Of a DNA stretch of 64,000 nucleotides, positions 44,767 to 54,435 are shown piece by piece (positions within the stretch are counted from its first letter, which is position 1; every line of letters starts with the position of its first letter). This stretch comes from Corynebacterium felinum (GTDB lineage Bacteria; Actinomycetota; Actinomycetes; Mycobacteriales; Mycobacteriaceae): assembly GCF_030408755.1 (NCBI RefSeq), contig NZ_CP047209.1, forward strand, positions 3,172,026 through 3,236,025, written 5' to 3'. Both the position numbers and the translations under genes were made by a program. The notes under the pieces are model-generated. The model saw only the letters and a list, made by a program, of their open reading frames with translations. It was not told the DNA's origin and ran no database searches.

Positions 44767-47555
44767 GCACACATCGTTCACTCTCTACTACACCATCGCA
44801 TCAAGTGCACTACACCCGCGCCACCGCTAAGGAAGCAGCGTGTGCGCGGTGGCGTCGTCGTGGCATTAGCGTGTGCGTTGCTGTGGCGTTGGGTATGTTG
44901 GGTAGCGTTCAACCTGTTGTGGTGTTTGCGGATGCGTTGCCGAATTCCCCTTCTGATCCTGCTGCGATTGCGCGCTGGGTTAACCCGGATGTGCGCAGTG
45001 CTGATGGGGCTAGTGAGTTAAGCATTTCAGTCACGGGTACCCCTGCCCGCATTGATCTGGGGCAGCAGTTGCTGGTTAATATTCGTATTGCGAATAATTC
45101 CCGGCAAGCGCATTCGGGGCTTCTTGTGGTGCCGCAGCATGCGGATGCGCCAGAGTCGCTTGCGCGTGCCCGTGCGTTGCTTGCCGATGCCCCCAGCGCC
45201 TACCCCTATTTCGCTCGCACACAGGAGATTTCTGGGCAGCTGCGTCCTGGTGAAGTGCGGGAAATGAAGTTGGTGATCGATACTGCACCGGATGTTTCAG
45301 GTGGGCTTAACATTGCTACAGCGGGCATCTACCCCATTCTTATTGCGCTCCAAGATCCAACGACGGGGGCGAAGTTGGATACGCAACGCTTCCTGCTCAG
45401 TGTGGGTGCTGTGCCCACTCCGCCGTCTAGTGCACCGCTGCCGCAGGATGCGGCAAATACTGTAGCCGACAACCCTGAGCTTGCCACCCCGACGGCTGAT
45501 TTTACCCAGCCAGCATCTAGCCCGGTGAAAACATCGGTGCTCTACCCAATCAGTGCGACTGTGGATATTGTGGGTGGCGAAACAGGGGAGTCGAGAGACT
45601 TGATCGTGCGCACCGAGGATCTGTCCACCCAGCTGGGGCAAGGTGGGCGACTCGATGAACTGATTGACGATTATTCTGCCGCCGTTGCGGCTTCAGACAA
45701 GCTTGCCCAATCGATGTGTCTTGCGCTTGACCCGCAGCTTATCGACGCCGTAGACAGGATGACCCAAGGCTATAAGGTAGCGGCAACCCGGCCAAGCTCA
45801 GTTGCCCAAAACCGACGTTTGCGCGATTCCTGGACCATGGGCGCTGATGAATTTGAGCACACCCCAGGCCAAGGAGTGCAGGCTGCCAAAAACTGGTTGG
45901 AACGTGTGAAAAAGCTCTCGCAGGAATCCAGCTGCGTCATCGCCTTGCCGTGGGCAAATACGGATCTGAATGCGGTGTCAGCTACCGGAAACGATTGGCT
46001 GATGCGCGAGGCGCTGCAGCGCGGCAACGACACTCTCAACCGGGTACTCGATATTGCGCCTCGCACCAACATTGTGATCCCCGGTTCCGGTTATATTAGC
46101 GAAGCCACCGCAGTTGATCTCGGCTGGGCTGATCAAGCCCACCTGCTAGGGGAGAAGACCCCGCACAGTCCAGCAGATGCTGTGGCTGGCACTCATGGCA
46201 CCCACACGGGTGACACAGCAGCCCCAGATACTACCCACGGTGGAAACGAACACTCCGCTGCACAGGAAACACCACCGGCGAATACTGATGTTGCCGTCGG
46301 CACCACCATGGAAGGACTTACTGACCCCTCGCGCTTAGCACATTCCATTGACCAAGCCTGGGATAATGATCGCGACAATGCTGGCCACCATCATCCCGCA
46401 CCTGTACCTTCGACTCCTGTCACTGTGATGGTGGCCGACAATACTGTGTGGGAAGCTCCCACAGTGGATCGCTTTAGTCATCTAGCCCCCGGCGTGCGGG
46501 CTGTGAGCTATTCCGGTTCGCTTGCGGCCATCCTCGCTGAAGCCTCCAACCATCCCGTGACCATTGGGTTTAGTAATTACAGCAACCGCTTCGACTATCG
46601 CAGCGATTCCCAGGCGGCGCGTCGCGCCACCGCCGATTCGGCCATCCGCATGACCATTGCTGAGCATCAGCGTCGGGGCGATACTCAGCCAATGCTCATC
46701 CCCTTCCCTGCAGCCATGACTGATTCCACCATCTGGCTGAAAACTCTCATTGAGCTTTTCGACCACAACATCACCACCCCTGTGGATTTACGGGAGTACC
46801 TTAACCCCAGCAGCAGCCAAGAAGCCGAACTCAACCAGCTCGTGGCCGCTGCACCGGTGGCGGAAAACACCCGCTTTGGCGCACCTTTTGATGACCCCAC
46901 CACCATTTCCGATACCGAAATTTTACGGGCGCGTCGGCAAGCAGAATCTATCGATAACGTCACCCAGCTTCTACTCAGCGACCCAGTGATCACGCTGACC
47001 CCTTACGGTTTCACCGAACCGCTGCGCAAAGATATACTTCGGGCTTTTACACACAATCAGCGCCAATCAATGGGCACCTTCGATTCGCATGTTTCATGGG
47101 CGAACGACCTTCTCAACGCGAACCGGGATATTCTTACCGAACTGCGTAATTCTGTGAGTTTGCGCCCACCGGGCAACGTATACACCCGAATCTCCGATGC
47201 TTCACCCTTGTTGATTGTTGCCCAAAATGGTTTGCCACTGCCGGTTGATGCCCGCATCCGCTATTCCGGCCCTGAGGGAAGCGAAATCCATGTCCCTGAC
47301 ACATTATTCATCCCGGCTAAGGGGTCGATCACTGTGCAGATGACCGCTGATCTAGTCGACGATTCCGAAGGCCGCACCGACCTGAACCTGTGGTTGGCAG
47401 CAAACAATGATGCCGCTATTTCCGATCCTGTCACCATTGGTGTGCGCACACGCTCGGGTATCCTCGGCGCCTCCGGCCTTGCTGCAGCAGTGCTCATCGG
47501 TTTAGCTGTCACACTGGTTGGGCGCGTGATTGTGCGCAAAAAGCACAGGGCGTAA
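44763..47555 (+). CDS. Large exported membrane-anchored protein (Rv3909-like, DUF6049)
   Basis: A 930-residue protein in the position of mycobacterial Rv3909. An N-terminal segment after a basic cluster ([25 protein letters not shown]) acts as signal anchor or signal peptide, and a C-terminal helix ([21 protein letters not shown]) is followed by the basic [10 protein letters not shown]. Between them is a long extracytoplasmic region with an early beta-rich domain ([20 protein letters not shown]) and a His/Thr-rich insertion around residues 465-550. The order next to murJ suggests a role in envelope growth, but no function is established. GTG start overlaps the nudix stop. Confidence 0.83.
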   Translation: MSTHRSLSTTPSHQVHYTRATAKEAACARWRRRGISVCVAVALGMLGSVQPVVVFADALPNSPSDPAAIARWVNPDVRSADGASELSISVTGTPARIDLGQQLLVNIRIANNSRQAHSGLLVVPQHADAPESLARARALLADAPSAYPYFARTQEISGQLRPGEVREMKLVIDTAPDVSGGLNIATAGIYPILIALQDPTTGAKLDTQRFLLSVGAVPTPPSSAPLPQDAANTVADNPELATPTADFTQPASSPVKTSVLYPISATVDIVGGETGESRDLIVRTEDLSTQLGQGGRLDELIDDYSAAVAASDKLAQSMCLALDPQLIDAVDRMTQGYKVAATRPSSVAQNRRLRDSWTMGADEFEHTPGQGVQAAKNWLERVKKLSQESSCVIALPWANTDLNAVSATGNDWLMREALQRGNDTLNRVLDIAPRTNIVIPGSGYISEATAVDLGWADQAHLLGEKTPHSPADAVAGTHGTHTGDTAAPDTTHGGNEHSAAQETPPANTDVAVGTTMEGLTDPSRLAHSIDQAWDNDRDNAGHHHPAPVPSTPVTVMVADNTVWEAPTVDRFSHLAPGVRAVSYSGSLAAILAEASNHPVTIGFSNYSNRFDYRSDSQAARRATADSAIRMTIAEHQRRGDTQPMLIPFPAAMTDSTIWLKTLIELFDHNITTPVDLREYLNPSSSQEAELNQLVAAAPVAENTRFGAPFDDPTTISDTEILRARRQAESIDNVTQLLLSDPVITLTPYGFTEPLRKDILRAFTHNQRQSMGTFDSHVSWANDLLNANRDILTELRNSVSLRPPGNVYTRISDASPLLIVAQNGLPLPVDARIRYSGPEGSEIHVPDTLFIPAKGSITVQMTADLVDDSEGRTDLNLWLAANNDAAISDPVTIGVRTRSGILGASGLAAAVLIGLAVTLVGRVIVRKKHRA

Positions 47556-47570
47556 CTTAAGCTACAACAG

Positions 47571-47861
47571 CTAACGGAAGTAGGAGAATATAAAGGTGAC
47601 AGTCCACGCTAACACCACCAGCAACACACCAGTGAGCAGCCGTGAAGCTCTTTTCTTTCGTGTGTTACTCAGTTCATCCCACCCGCGCTGAAGCGCATAA
47701 GTGAAGCCGAAAAAGACCATAAATTTCAGAAGGTACGCCCATGCAGGCAACCGGTCAGCGGCAAAGATCTCTCTATCTGGTGTAAATGCAAGCGCAACTA
47801 GAAATGCAAACCCCGCATTATTCCACGCAGCTAAGCGTTTATCAGAGTTTATCGTAGCCAT
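47571..47861 (-). CDS. Small membrane protein, 96 residues
   Basis: Family not recognised. Three hydrophobic segments are visible (AGFAFLVALAF, WAYLLKFMVFFGFTYAL, LLTGVLLVVLAWTVTFIFSYF) with a charged loop DELSNTRKKRASR. It is convergent with the Rv3909-like gene, 15 nt apart. It sits as an insertion in the otherwise conserved origin-proximal order. Confidence 0.65.
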   Translation of the reverse strand: MATINSDKRLAAWNNAGFAFLVALAFTPDREIFAADRLPAWAYLLKFMVFFGFTYALQRGWDELSNTRKKRASRLLTGVLLVVLAWTVTFIFSYFR

Positions 47862-48136
47862 TGAAACCTCCGCACTACTGTCAAAATTCGCGTGACGTAC
47901 CTTTGAGCCCTCATACAGTTACACCCAAGAATAGTGCATGAATTCCACCTCGGTAAGGGAAGTATGATCCAGGGATAAAGCCACAGAGTTTCATACCGCC
48001 ACCACGCTTCCACAAAGCTACTAGGCTCGATGGTGGTGTTGGTGTTGTCAGGGTTGTTCTCCCACGCGCACGGACATCTCCCCTCACCTGTACAAAGCTG
48101 TCGTCTCTTTGAGCTTTCATCCACGAAAGGTTCTTG

Positions 48137-48577
48137 ATGTCTGAAAAGTCCCACCCACATTCACTATCGGTAGAAAAATACGACACCAATCAGCTTGCCT
48201 CGCTTGACGGGTTTGAGGCCTATATACACCCCCATTATTTAGTGGCGTTCTGGGAAGAAAGAATTGATCCAACCGGTGATGGGGAAACCTACTGGCATCA
48301 AATCTCCTACATCCTTGGTGGCGCACAAAATGTTGTTGAGGCAATTGAATGGGAAAAAGAAAATGCGCACGGGCGGCCTTCCGCAACTTTTGGCCTCTTC
48401 AGGGAGAACATCCACAACATTCCTGAGCCAGGCACGTGGCCGCAGTTGCCGGAAGACCAAAGCGCCCCTGACCTCGTACTTCGCCTCCATGGTGCGATAC
48501 CGCAGGGCACAATCCTGGATGAGAATAATTTTTTCGAATTTACCACCCACATGATGGTTGATGAGGAGGACTCTTAA
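48137..48577 (+). CDS. Hypothetical protein, 146 residues
   Basis: Family not recognised. ATG 48137 has CGAAAGG 6 nt upstream. The product is soluble and acidic, rich in aromatic residues and histidine (YIHPHYLVAFWEERIDPTGDG, TYWHQISYILGGAQNVVEAIEWE), and ends TTHMMVDEEDS. No signal peptide. It lies with the small membrane protein in a segment inserted between the Rv3909-like gene and murJ; element copy B begins 58 nt after its stop. Confidence 0.68.
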   Translation: MSEKSHPHSLSVEKYDTNQLASLDGFEAYIHPHYLVAFWEERIDPTGDGETYWHQISYILGGAQNVVEAIEWEKENAHGRPSATFGLFRENIHNIPEPGTWPQLPEDQSAPDLVLRLHGAIPQGTILDENNFFEFTTHMMVDEEDS

Positions 48578-49284
48578 AAAAACCCTACGCACCGTAGCGA
48601 AAAGCACACCTATAAATACGCGGGAATTGATTCAAAAATACTGATTCGACTTTCAGCACACAAGTGAAAAATTGACCTGCGGTTTTACAGGTAGCACTTG
48701 CTCTATGTCGAATCAATATTTCTCTTATATATCCAAAGCCCCACGACCCTACTAAGAACAGTGCTACCGATGCACGCACGATCACAAAGTGGATGCGATG
48801 AATATCACGCGATTGATTGACTTCCGCGCCCTGATGATCCCGTGAATAGATCATGGTCGAAACTTAAAGAGTTACCCAATGCGGCGGAAGGCTCAAGCGC
48901 GCAGCTGTTGAAGATCAGTGTGATAGTCATGAACCCAACCATTCTGAATGCACACGCTCCCGCGTGCTTAGACTTGAGGTTCCACCCGCCACATCCTCAT
49001 AACCACAGGTTGGGGTTTCACAAGCGGATTTCTGCTGAGAAAAACTCAGTGTGTTAACGCTGGGCACTAACTGGTGAAAACTACCGAATCAGGCAATAAA
49101 ATGGGAAAACAATAAAGCAACCAATTATCAACCGGCGCAGAGGGAGAAACGCCTTGTGCACTCAACCCCATCGAGCGTTGATTTCCATTCTGGCCCACAG
49201 AAGCGAGACAATAGAAAGCTTTAGGTGGCTGTGCGCCAGCACAACCCCCGCCAACCAAAATCTCAACAGTTAAAGGAGAGTGGC
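48578..49284. other. Intergenic region of about 700 nt upstream of murJ
   Basis: Contains element copy B (48636-48723). No convincing protein gene: short frames on both strands (for example 48585-48854 minus) run through the element and lack ribosome-binding sites. The right part should hold the murJ promoter, which I cannot place with confidence. Confidence 0.5.
48636..48723. repeat. 88-nt hairpin-bounded intergenic element, copy B
   Basis: Arms 48636-48651 and 48708-48723 pair at 14 of 16 positions (inner part GATTCGAC/GTCGAATC). Core 48652-48707 is 56 nt, begins TTTCAGCACA, contains AATTGACCTGCGGTTTT and ends GCTCTAT, matching copy A at 49 of 56 positions. Both copies also share a mismatch at arm position 7. 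The internal hairpin ACCTG/CAGGT is perfect in this copy. It lies after the 3' end of a hypothetical gene. Confidence 0.75.
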
Positions 49285-52200
49285 GTGAGCGATCACGACC
49301 AGCAGCCAGGCTTGCGTGGCCGCATAATCGAGCCAGCACCACCGGCACCCGTACCCAAAGTGCGAAAAGCCACCACTCGGCGCAGGAACCCCCAAGACCG
49401 CTCCGCCCTCAAATCAGCACCCCAAGCCGCCGCAGACACCACAACGACTGTCGCAACCCTCACCCCCGGTGAACAACTCCACACCGCGGCACACAGTGCG
49501 CGCGAAGGAGAACAAGTGACGGCGTCGACAAGCACAAGCGCCGACAGCCCGCGCTCCACCGACGAAGATGTTGTCCGCTCCTCCGGCTCCATGGCAGTAG
49601 CAACACTGTGCAGCCGCATCACCGGATTCTTGCGCAATGTTTTCATCACCGCCACCCTCGGCGGCGCCATCGCCTCCGCCTTCAACACCGCAAACACACT
49701 GCCGAACCTCGTCATCGAAATCGTACTCGGCGCAGTGCTCACCTCCCTCGTAGTGCCGGTGCTCGTGCGCGCCGAAAAAGAAGACCCCGACCGCGGCGAA
49801 GCCTTCATCCGACGACTTTTCACCCTCGCCGCAACACTGCTCGGCAGCGTCACCATCATCGCAGTGATAGCAACACCACTGCTCGTGACCGCCAACCTCG
49901 GCAGCGAAGGCAAAGTCAACCTCACACAAGCCACCGGATTCGCCTACTGGCTGCTGCCCCAAATCTTCTTCTACGGCATGTTCTCGCTACTCATGGCGAT
50001 CTTGAACACCAAGGGAATATTCAAACCCGGGGCGTGGGCGCCGGTGATCAACAACATCATCGTGCTCATCGTCATGGCCGCATACTGGCTAGTGCCCGGC
50101 GAACTCACCCCAGGTGAAGCCGCCGGAATCTTCGACCCCCACATCATGCTGCTCGGCGTCGGCACCACACTCGGCGTCATCGTGCAAGCCCTGATCATGG
50201 TGCCCTACATCAAAAAAGCAGGAGTCTCGCTCAAACCCTTGTGGGGAATCGACGAACGCCTCAAACAATTCGGCGGCATGGCAGCAGCCATCATTGTCTA
50301 TGTTGCCATCAGCCAGCTCGGCTATATCGTCACCACCCGCATCGCCTCTGCCGCCGACGCCGCAGCGCCCAACATTTACCAGCAAGCATGGCTGTTGCTG
50401 CAAGTACCCTACGGCATCATCGGCGTGACCCTGCTGACCGCAATCATGCCGCGGCTTTCCCGCAACGCCGCTGATGGCGACGACAAAGCAGTCACGCGCG
50501 ACCTCGTGATGGGCTCCAAACTCACCTTCATCGCCCTGATCCCCATCGTCGTTTTCTTCACCATCTTCGGTACCTGGATCGCCCGCGGTTTGTTCGCCTA
50601 CGGCCAGTTCGACGGCCCCGAAGCCACCATCTTAGGTTGGACGCTGAGCTTCTCCGCCTTCACCCTCTTGCCCTACGCCATGGTGCTGCTTCATTTGCGC
50701 GTGTTCTACGCCCGCGAAGAAGCCTGGACACCTACCTTCATCATCGCCGGAATTACCGCCACCAAAGTCGCGCTGTCAATCCTGGCCCCCTTCTTTGCTA
50801 CCTCGCCGTCGCGCGTGGTTATTTTGCTCGGTGCGGCTAATGGTTTCGGCTTCGTCGCCGGTGCTGTCATTGGCGCATTCTTGCTACGCCGCAAACTCGG
50901 CAACCTTGGCACCAAAGATGTTGCCCGCACCTGCGTGTGGGCGCTTGGTGCCTCCGCTGTGGGTGGCGCTGTAGCCTTCGGCGCGGGGCTTGGCCTGGAT
51001 ATGATTGCAGGGTCGCTTTTCGACGCCCTGGGCTCCGTCGGCTACCTCGTCCAGCTTGCCATTACCGGCACTTTATTCCTGATTGTCACCGGTCTTGTGA
51101 TCTCCCGCTCCGGTTTGCGCGAAGTGATCAAGCTCGGACAAATGCTGCGCCGCATCCCAGGCATGAGCCGCATTATCAAGGAAGCAGACGATGTTGAGCT
51201 GCCCACCATCAAAGGCGATGATCTTAGAATCGAAGCGACCTACATCGACGACACCTTCAACGCCACCCCAGTCCCACCACCGATGTCGGCTGGTATTGTG
51301 CGCGGCCCCCGCTTGGTACCCGGCGCAGAGGTATCCGACGGTAGCTTCCGCCTGCTCGTCGATCACGGCAGCGTGCCCGGCGCCCGCTTCTGGCGCGCTA
51401 TTGAGAAAAACAGTGGTAGGGAAGTGGCACTGACCTTCGTCGATACTTCCGGCCAAGCCCCCATGGCGCCGCTGAGTCCCGCCGAAGCCCAAGCCGCCGC
51501 CGACCGTGTGAAGGTGCGCACCCTTGCGCTCGCTGGAATCGGTGGGGAAGCAATCGCGAAAAACATTGAGGTGCGCGCCTACCGCAACGGCTGCCTGATC
51601 ATCGCCGACTGGGTGCACGGTTCACCACTGGCGAAAGTTGCAGCCGATGCCGAAGGCGAAATCAACCCCTACGCCGCCGCGCACGCACTCGCACCACTGG
51701 TTGCGGCCTCGGAGCACAAAACTCTCGGCCTCGACAACCGTGCCCGCATCCGCATTAACACCGCAGGCGTTGCCGTGCTCGCCTTCCCCGCAGTACTCGA
51801 TGATGCGTCTCATGAACGCGATCTGCGCTCGCTGCGCACCGCACTCTCAGCGCTTATCGACGCCGCCACCGCACCGAGCGACATCCAACAACTTCTCACC
51901 TGCGAACTCGAACAGATCCCTGCAGCCTTCCGTGCACAACAAGCACCGCAGGATAACAATGGCGTGGCCGACACTGAGCAAGAATTTAGCCGCGACACCA
52001 CTGTTCGCCCAGAAGAACCCGCGTTGAAGGTGGTCGCACAAGCAGCACCACAACGTGTGGAAGAACCCGTCGGCGGTTTCGGCCGCAAGGGCTATAGCCG
52101 TGCCGCTACCACGGTGGTATTCATCGCCGCCACCGCGCTCGTTATCGCCGCAGCCGTGATTACCGCCTACCTCACCTCCTTGTTCAACAGCGGTAAGGAA

Positions 52201-52803
52201 CAAGCACCGATTAAGCCACAAACCATTGCCCACGAAAGCAGCAGCATGCTCATGCCCGATGTGATCCTCACACCGAGCATGAGCACCGGATGGCGGGAAG
52301 AAAGTCTCAGCGCCGCATTCGCCACCGACCGCGACTCCACCACCGTGTGGCATGCAGACGCGGGCCACGGCGTGCTGATGAACTTGGATGCACCTCACGA
52401 ACTCAACCGCGTCGCTTTATCCACCACCACACCTGGATTTAAGGTGCGCATCTTCGGTGTACAAGAAGCTAAAACCATCACGAACAGCACCTCGCTGAAC
52501 GAACTTCTTGCCCAAAGCATTTTGGCCGAAAAGCAGGTGGATACAACCTTGACCACCATCGATATCGAATCCCGCACCAAAGTGACTCAAGTACTGGTCT
52601 ATATCGAACAAGTAGCACCAAAGAAAAATACTGACGACACACACACCACCACCGGTGTGGATATCTCTGAAATCACTTTGGTCGGCCAACCCTACAACAC
52701 TTTAGGCTCCGCACCATGCGGTACCCCCGCAGTAAACTCAACGCCCTTTCTGCCCACAATCGCAGAAGGGGCGTTTTCGCATGCCACGATACCCCTTAGC
52801 TGA
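49285..52803 (+). CDS. murJ: Lipid II flippase MurJ with pseudokinase and extracellular C-terminal domain
   Basis: Moves lipid-linked peptidoglycan precursor across the membrane. GTG 49285 with AAAGGAG 6 nt upstream is preferred over GTG 49225. The order is: polar N-terminus to about residue 95; MurJ/MviN membrane domain (about 100-620, with SGSMAVATLCSRITGFLRNVF); a pseudokinase-like domain (about 680-880, GARFWRAIEKNSGREVALTFVD); a membrane helix (TTVVFIAATALVIAAAVITAYL); and an extracellular discoidin-like domain (FATDRDSTTVWHAD). This equals mycobacterial Rv3910. The pseudokinase part lacks clear catalytic motifs. The last ~25 codons run through a terminator hairpin, suggesting a frameshift at the end. 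Confidence 0.9.
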   Translation: MSDHDQQPGLRGRIIEPAPPAPVPKVRKATTRRRNPQDRSALKSAPQAAADTTTTVATLTPGEQLHTAAHSAREGEQVTASTSTSADSPRSTDEDVVRSSGSMAVATLCSRITGFLRNVFITATLGGAIASAFNTANTLPNLVIEIVLGAVLTSLVVPVLVRAEKEDPDRGEAFIRRLFTLAATLLGSVTIIAVIATPLLVTANLGSEGKVNLTQATGFAYWLLPQIFFYGMFSLLMAILNTKGIFKPGAWAPVINNIIVLIVMAAYWLVPGELTPGEAAGIFDPHIMLLGVGTTLGVIVQALIMVPYIKKAGVSLKPLWGIDERLKQFGGMAAAIIVYVAISQLGYIVTTRIASAADAAAPNIYQQAWLLLQVPYGIIGVTLLTAIMPRLSRNAADGDDKAVTRDLVMGSKLTFIALIPIVVFFTIFGTWIARGLFAYGQFDGPEATILGWTLSFSAFTLLPYAMVLLHLRVFYAREEAWTPTFIIAGITATKVALSILAPFFATSPSRVVILLGAANGFGFVAGAVIGAFLLRRKLGNLGTKDVARTCVWALGASAVGGAVAFGAGLGLDMIAGSLFDALGSVGYLVQLAITGTLFLIVTGLVISRSGLREVIKLGQMLRRIPGMSRIIKEADDVELPTIKGDDLRIEATYIDDTFNATPVPPPMSAGIVRGPRLVPGAEVSDGSFRLLVDHGSVPGARFWRAIEKNSGREVALTFVDTSGQAPMAPLSPAEAQAAADRVKVRTLALAGIGGEAIAKNIEVRAYRNGCLIIADWVHGSPLAKVAADAEGEINPYAAAHALAPLVAASEHKTLGLDNRARIRINTAGVAVLAFPAVLDDASHERDLRSLRTALSALIDAATAPSDIQQLLTCELEQIPAAFRAQQAPQDNNGVADTEQEFSRDTTVRPEEPALKVVAQAAPQRVEEPVGGFGRKGYSRAATTVVFIAATALVIAAAVITAYLTSLFNSGKEQAPIKPQTIAHESSSMLMPDVILTPSMSTGWREESLSAAFATDRDSTTVWHADAGHGVLMNLDAPHELNRVALSTTTPGFKVRIFGVQEAKTITNSTSLNELLAQSILAEKQVDTTLTTIDIESRTKVTQVLVYIEQVAPKKNTDDTHTTTGVDISEITLVGQPYNTLGSAPCGTPAVNSTPFLPTIAEGAFSHATIPLS
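52740..52775 (+). terminator. Rho-independent terminator inside the annotated murJ 3' end
   Basis: AACGCCCTTTCTGC (52740-52753) pairs with GCAGAAGGGGCGTT (52762-52775) with one mismatch, followed by TTC. It has the form of a terminator but lies 28 nt before the murJ stop codon. A stop (TAA 52733) exists just upstream in another frame. Confidence 0.65.
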
Positions 52804-53394
52804 TCATTTTTCTGTGCGAAATTTCAGCAGGGGAGAAGGGTGGTGAGTGTACATCAGCACAACAAAGAATTGCTTAAGAATAGATATTATTTTTCTTACT
52901 AAAAATATATGGGACCGCGAACTCATTCGACCTTATACCCCAGGGACCATCCCCCTCACACCTGCAGTTTTCACCCTGTTTCACCCCGAAAAAAGCAGAT
53001 ACAAACAGTTTACTTAAGATAAAAGGGGTGATTGTGGGGACACCATTTTGGGGGAAACGCTGGAGCGCTCAGCTTCCACACGAGCTTTAAACACGAATAG
53101 ACACACGCACTAACCTATGGACATATCCCCATAAAACTGGGCATATTGTGATTCGGATTGAGTTTATTACTCGGTTCGGAAAAGCATTGCAAGATATTTT
53201 AGGGAAGAATTTTTTTCTTCTAATTGCTAGACAAGGCACCTGTTCAAACCAATAATGACTGTACTTGCCCACTAGGGGTGACATGCGGAAAAGCACAGTC
53301 CACCTGCACGGCAAGCCAACTATCACAACCACTAAGAAAATACTGAAATCAATAAAATTTAGGCAAGACTTTAGTCTTTCGCGGAGGTGACACC
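52804..53394. other. A/T-rich intergenic region upstream of sigM
   Basis: About 590 nt with long A/T stretches (near 52880-52910 and 53195-53225) and no convincing gene. GAAGAATTTTTTTCTTC near 53210 is a short inverted repeat. I found no SigM-type promoter here, so self-activation of sigM is not evident. Confidence 0.45.
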
Positions 53395-54024
53395 ATGGCA
53401 CAATCCCGGCGAGAATCCACAATGCCTGGCACCCATGAACTCGTCGATCTCGGAGAACAAGAATTGATCCGAGCCTACCTCGACGGCGCACACAGCGCCT
53501 TCGAGGAAATCGTAACGCGACACAAAGAACAAATGACGTGGGTGGCCAAGAAATACTCCCGATGCGAATCAGACACCGAAGAAATCCTACAAGAAGCCCT
53601 TCTCAAAGTCTCAACCAAACTCGAAACCTACAAAGGTACCGCACCGCTGCAAGCCTGGCTCAACAAAATCGTGGCCCACACCGGCTATGACCGCAGAACC
53701 AAAGAAACCGTTCCAGAAGACTTCATCGTGGACGACCCTAGCTACAACCACTACCTCAATTCCATACTCAGCCACGACCCATTCGCAGAATTCCTCGAAC
53801 AACTCTTCATGAGCACCGAAATCCGAAACGCTCTCAACGAAATCTCACACAAATACCGCACCGCCATCATCCTGGTAGACCTACTCGGATACACCATCGA
53901 AGAGGCAGCAGAACTACAAAAAGTCGAACCCATCACCATCCGCACCCGCCGATCACGCGGACGCTCCATGATGAAAAATATCTTAAGCAGGCCCCCATAC
54001 AACGGCAACACACTGTGGGGCTAA
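53395..54024 (+). CDS. sigM: ECF sigma factor SigM
   Basis: Alternative sigma factor for disulfide and oxidative stress genes in corynebacteria. The 209-residue protein has region 2 (LIRAYLDGAHSAFEEIVTRHKEQMTWVAKKY, then SDTEEILQEALLKV with LETYKGTAPLQAWL) and region 4 (ALNEISHKYRTAIILVDLLGYTIEEAAELQKVEPITIRTRRSRGR). The Shine-Dalgarno GGAGGTGA lies 4 nt before ATG 53395. Position between murJ and trxB equals that of Rv3911. No anti-sigma gene of RsmA type is recognisable after it. Confidence 0.9.
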   Translation: MAQSRRESTMPGTHELVDLGEQELIRAYLDGAHSAFEEIVTRHKEQMTWVAKKYSRCESDTEEILQEALLKVSTKLETYKGTAPLQAWLNKIVAHTGYDRRTKETVPEDFIVDDPSYNHYLNSILSHDPFAEFLEQLFMSTEIRNALNEISHKYRTAIILVDLLGYTIEEAAELQKVEPITIRTRRSRGRSMMKNILSRPPYNGNTLWG

Positions 54025-54252
54025 CCCCCAGCAATGAACACGCCACAGGTGGTGACGACGTCGTCAGCACGTATCACGGCGAGAGCATGCAGTGCCGCAT
54101 GCCCGCCATCGTCGCCATGCACCACTCCAAGAAACGCTCAGAAGGGGAGGGAAATCGGCGCTGCGTAGCCTTGCGTAGCAGCACAAGGATTAAGGGGCGA
54201 CCGATTATATTCATCACAGCGGGCGCTTCTGAGCTGGAGGGAAGTAGCGGCA

Positions 54253-54281
54253 GGGAATAGACTATACTTCTCAATTGTTAG
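54253..54281 (+). promoter_or_regulatory. SigM-type promoter upstream of trxB
   Basis: GGGAAT (54253-54258), 17-nt spacer, TGTTAG (54276-54281). This fits the GGGAAT-N16/17-YGTT pattern described for SigM-dependent promoters of C. glutamicum, whose targets include the thioredoxin system. The 411-nt gap (54025-54435) otherwise holds no recognisable gene; a frame at 54015-54260 has no resemblance to anti-sigma factors. Confidence 0.65.
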
Positions 54282-54435
54282 GCTTTATAGAAGGTTAGTA
54301 CATCTATAACTACTGCCTTTTGATTTATAGTGAAAGATAATAGAGAAGAAAGATCTTCACCCCCTCGTGTACAACCAGTACACACCCGCCCATCAATGCC
54401 CACAATTTCCCCGTGAAAGGTACTTGCGACGCACC

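Noticed and set aside
48585..48854. 89-codon minus-strand frame with a hydrophobic stretch
   Set aside because: It runs through the conserved hairpin element and has no ribosome-binding site; the conserved part is explained better by the element.
54015..54260. Frame after sigM considered as an anti-sigma factor
   Set aside because: The product lacks a membrane helix, a zinc motif or any similarity to RsmA that I can see.
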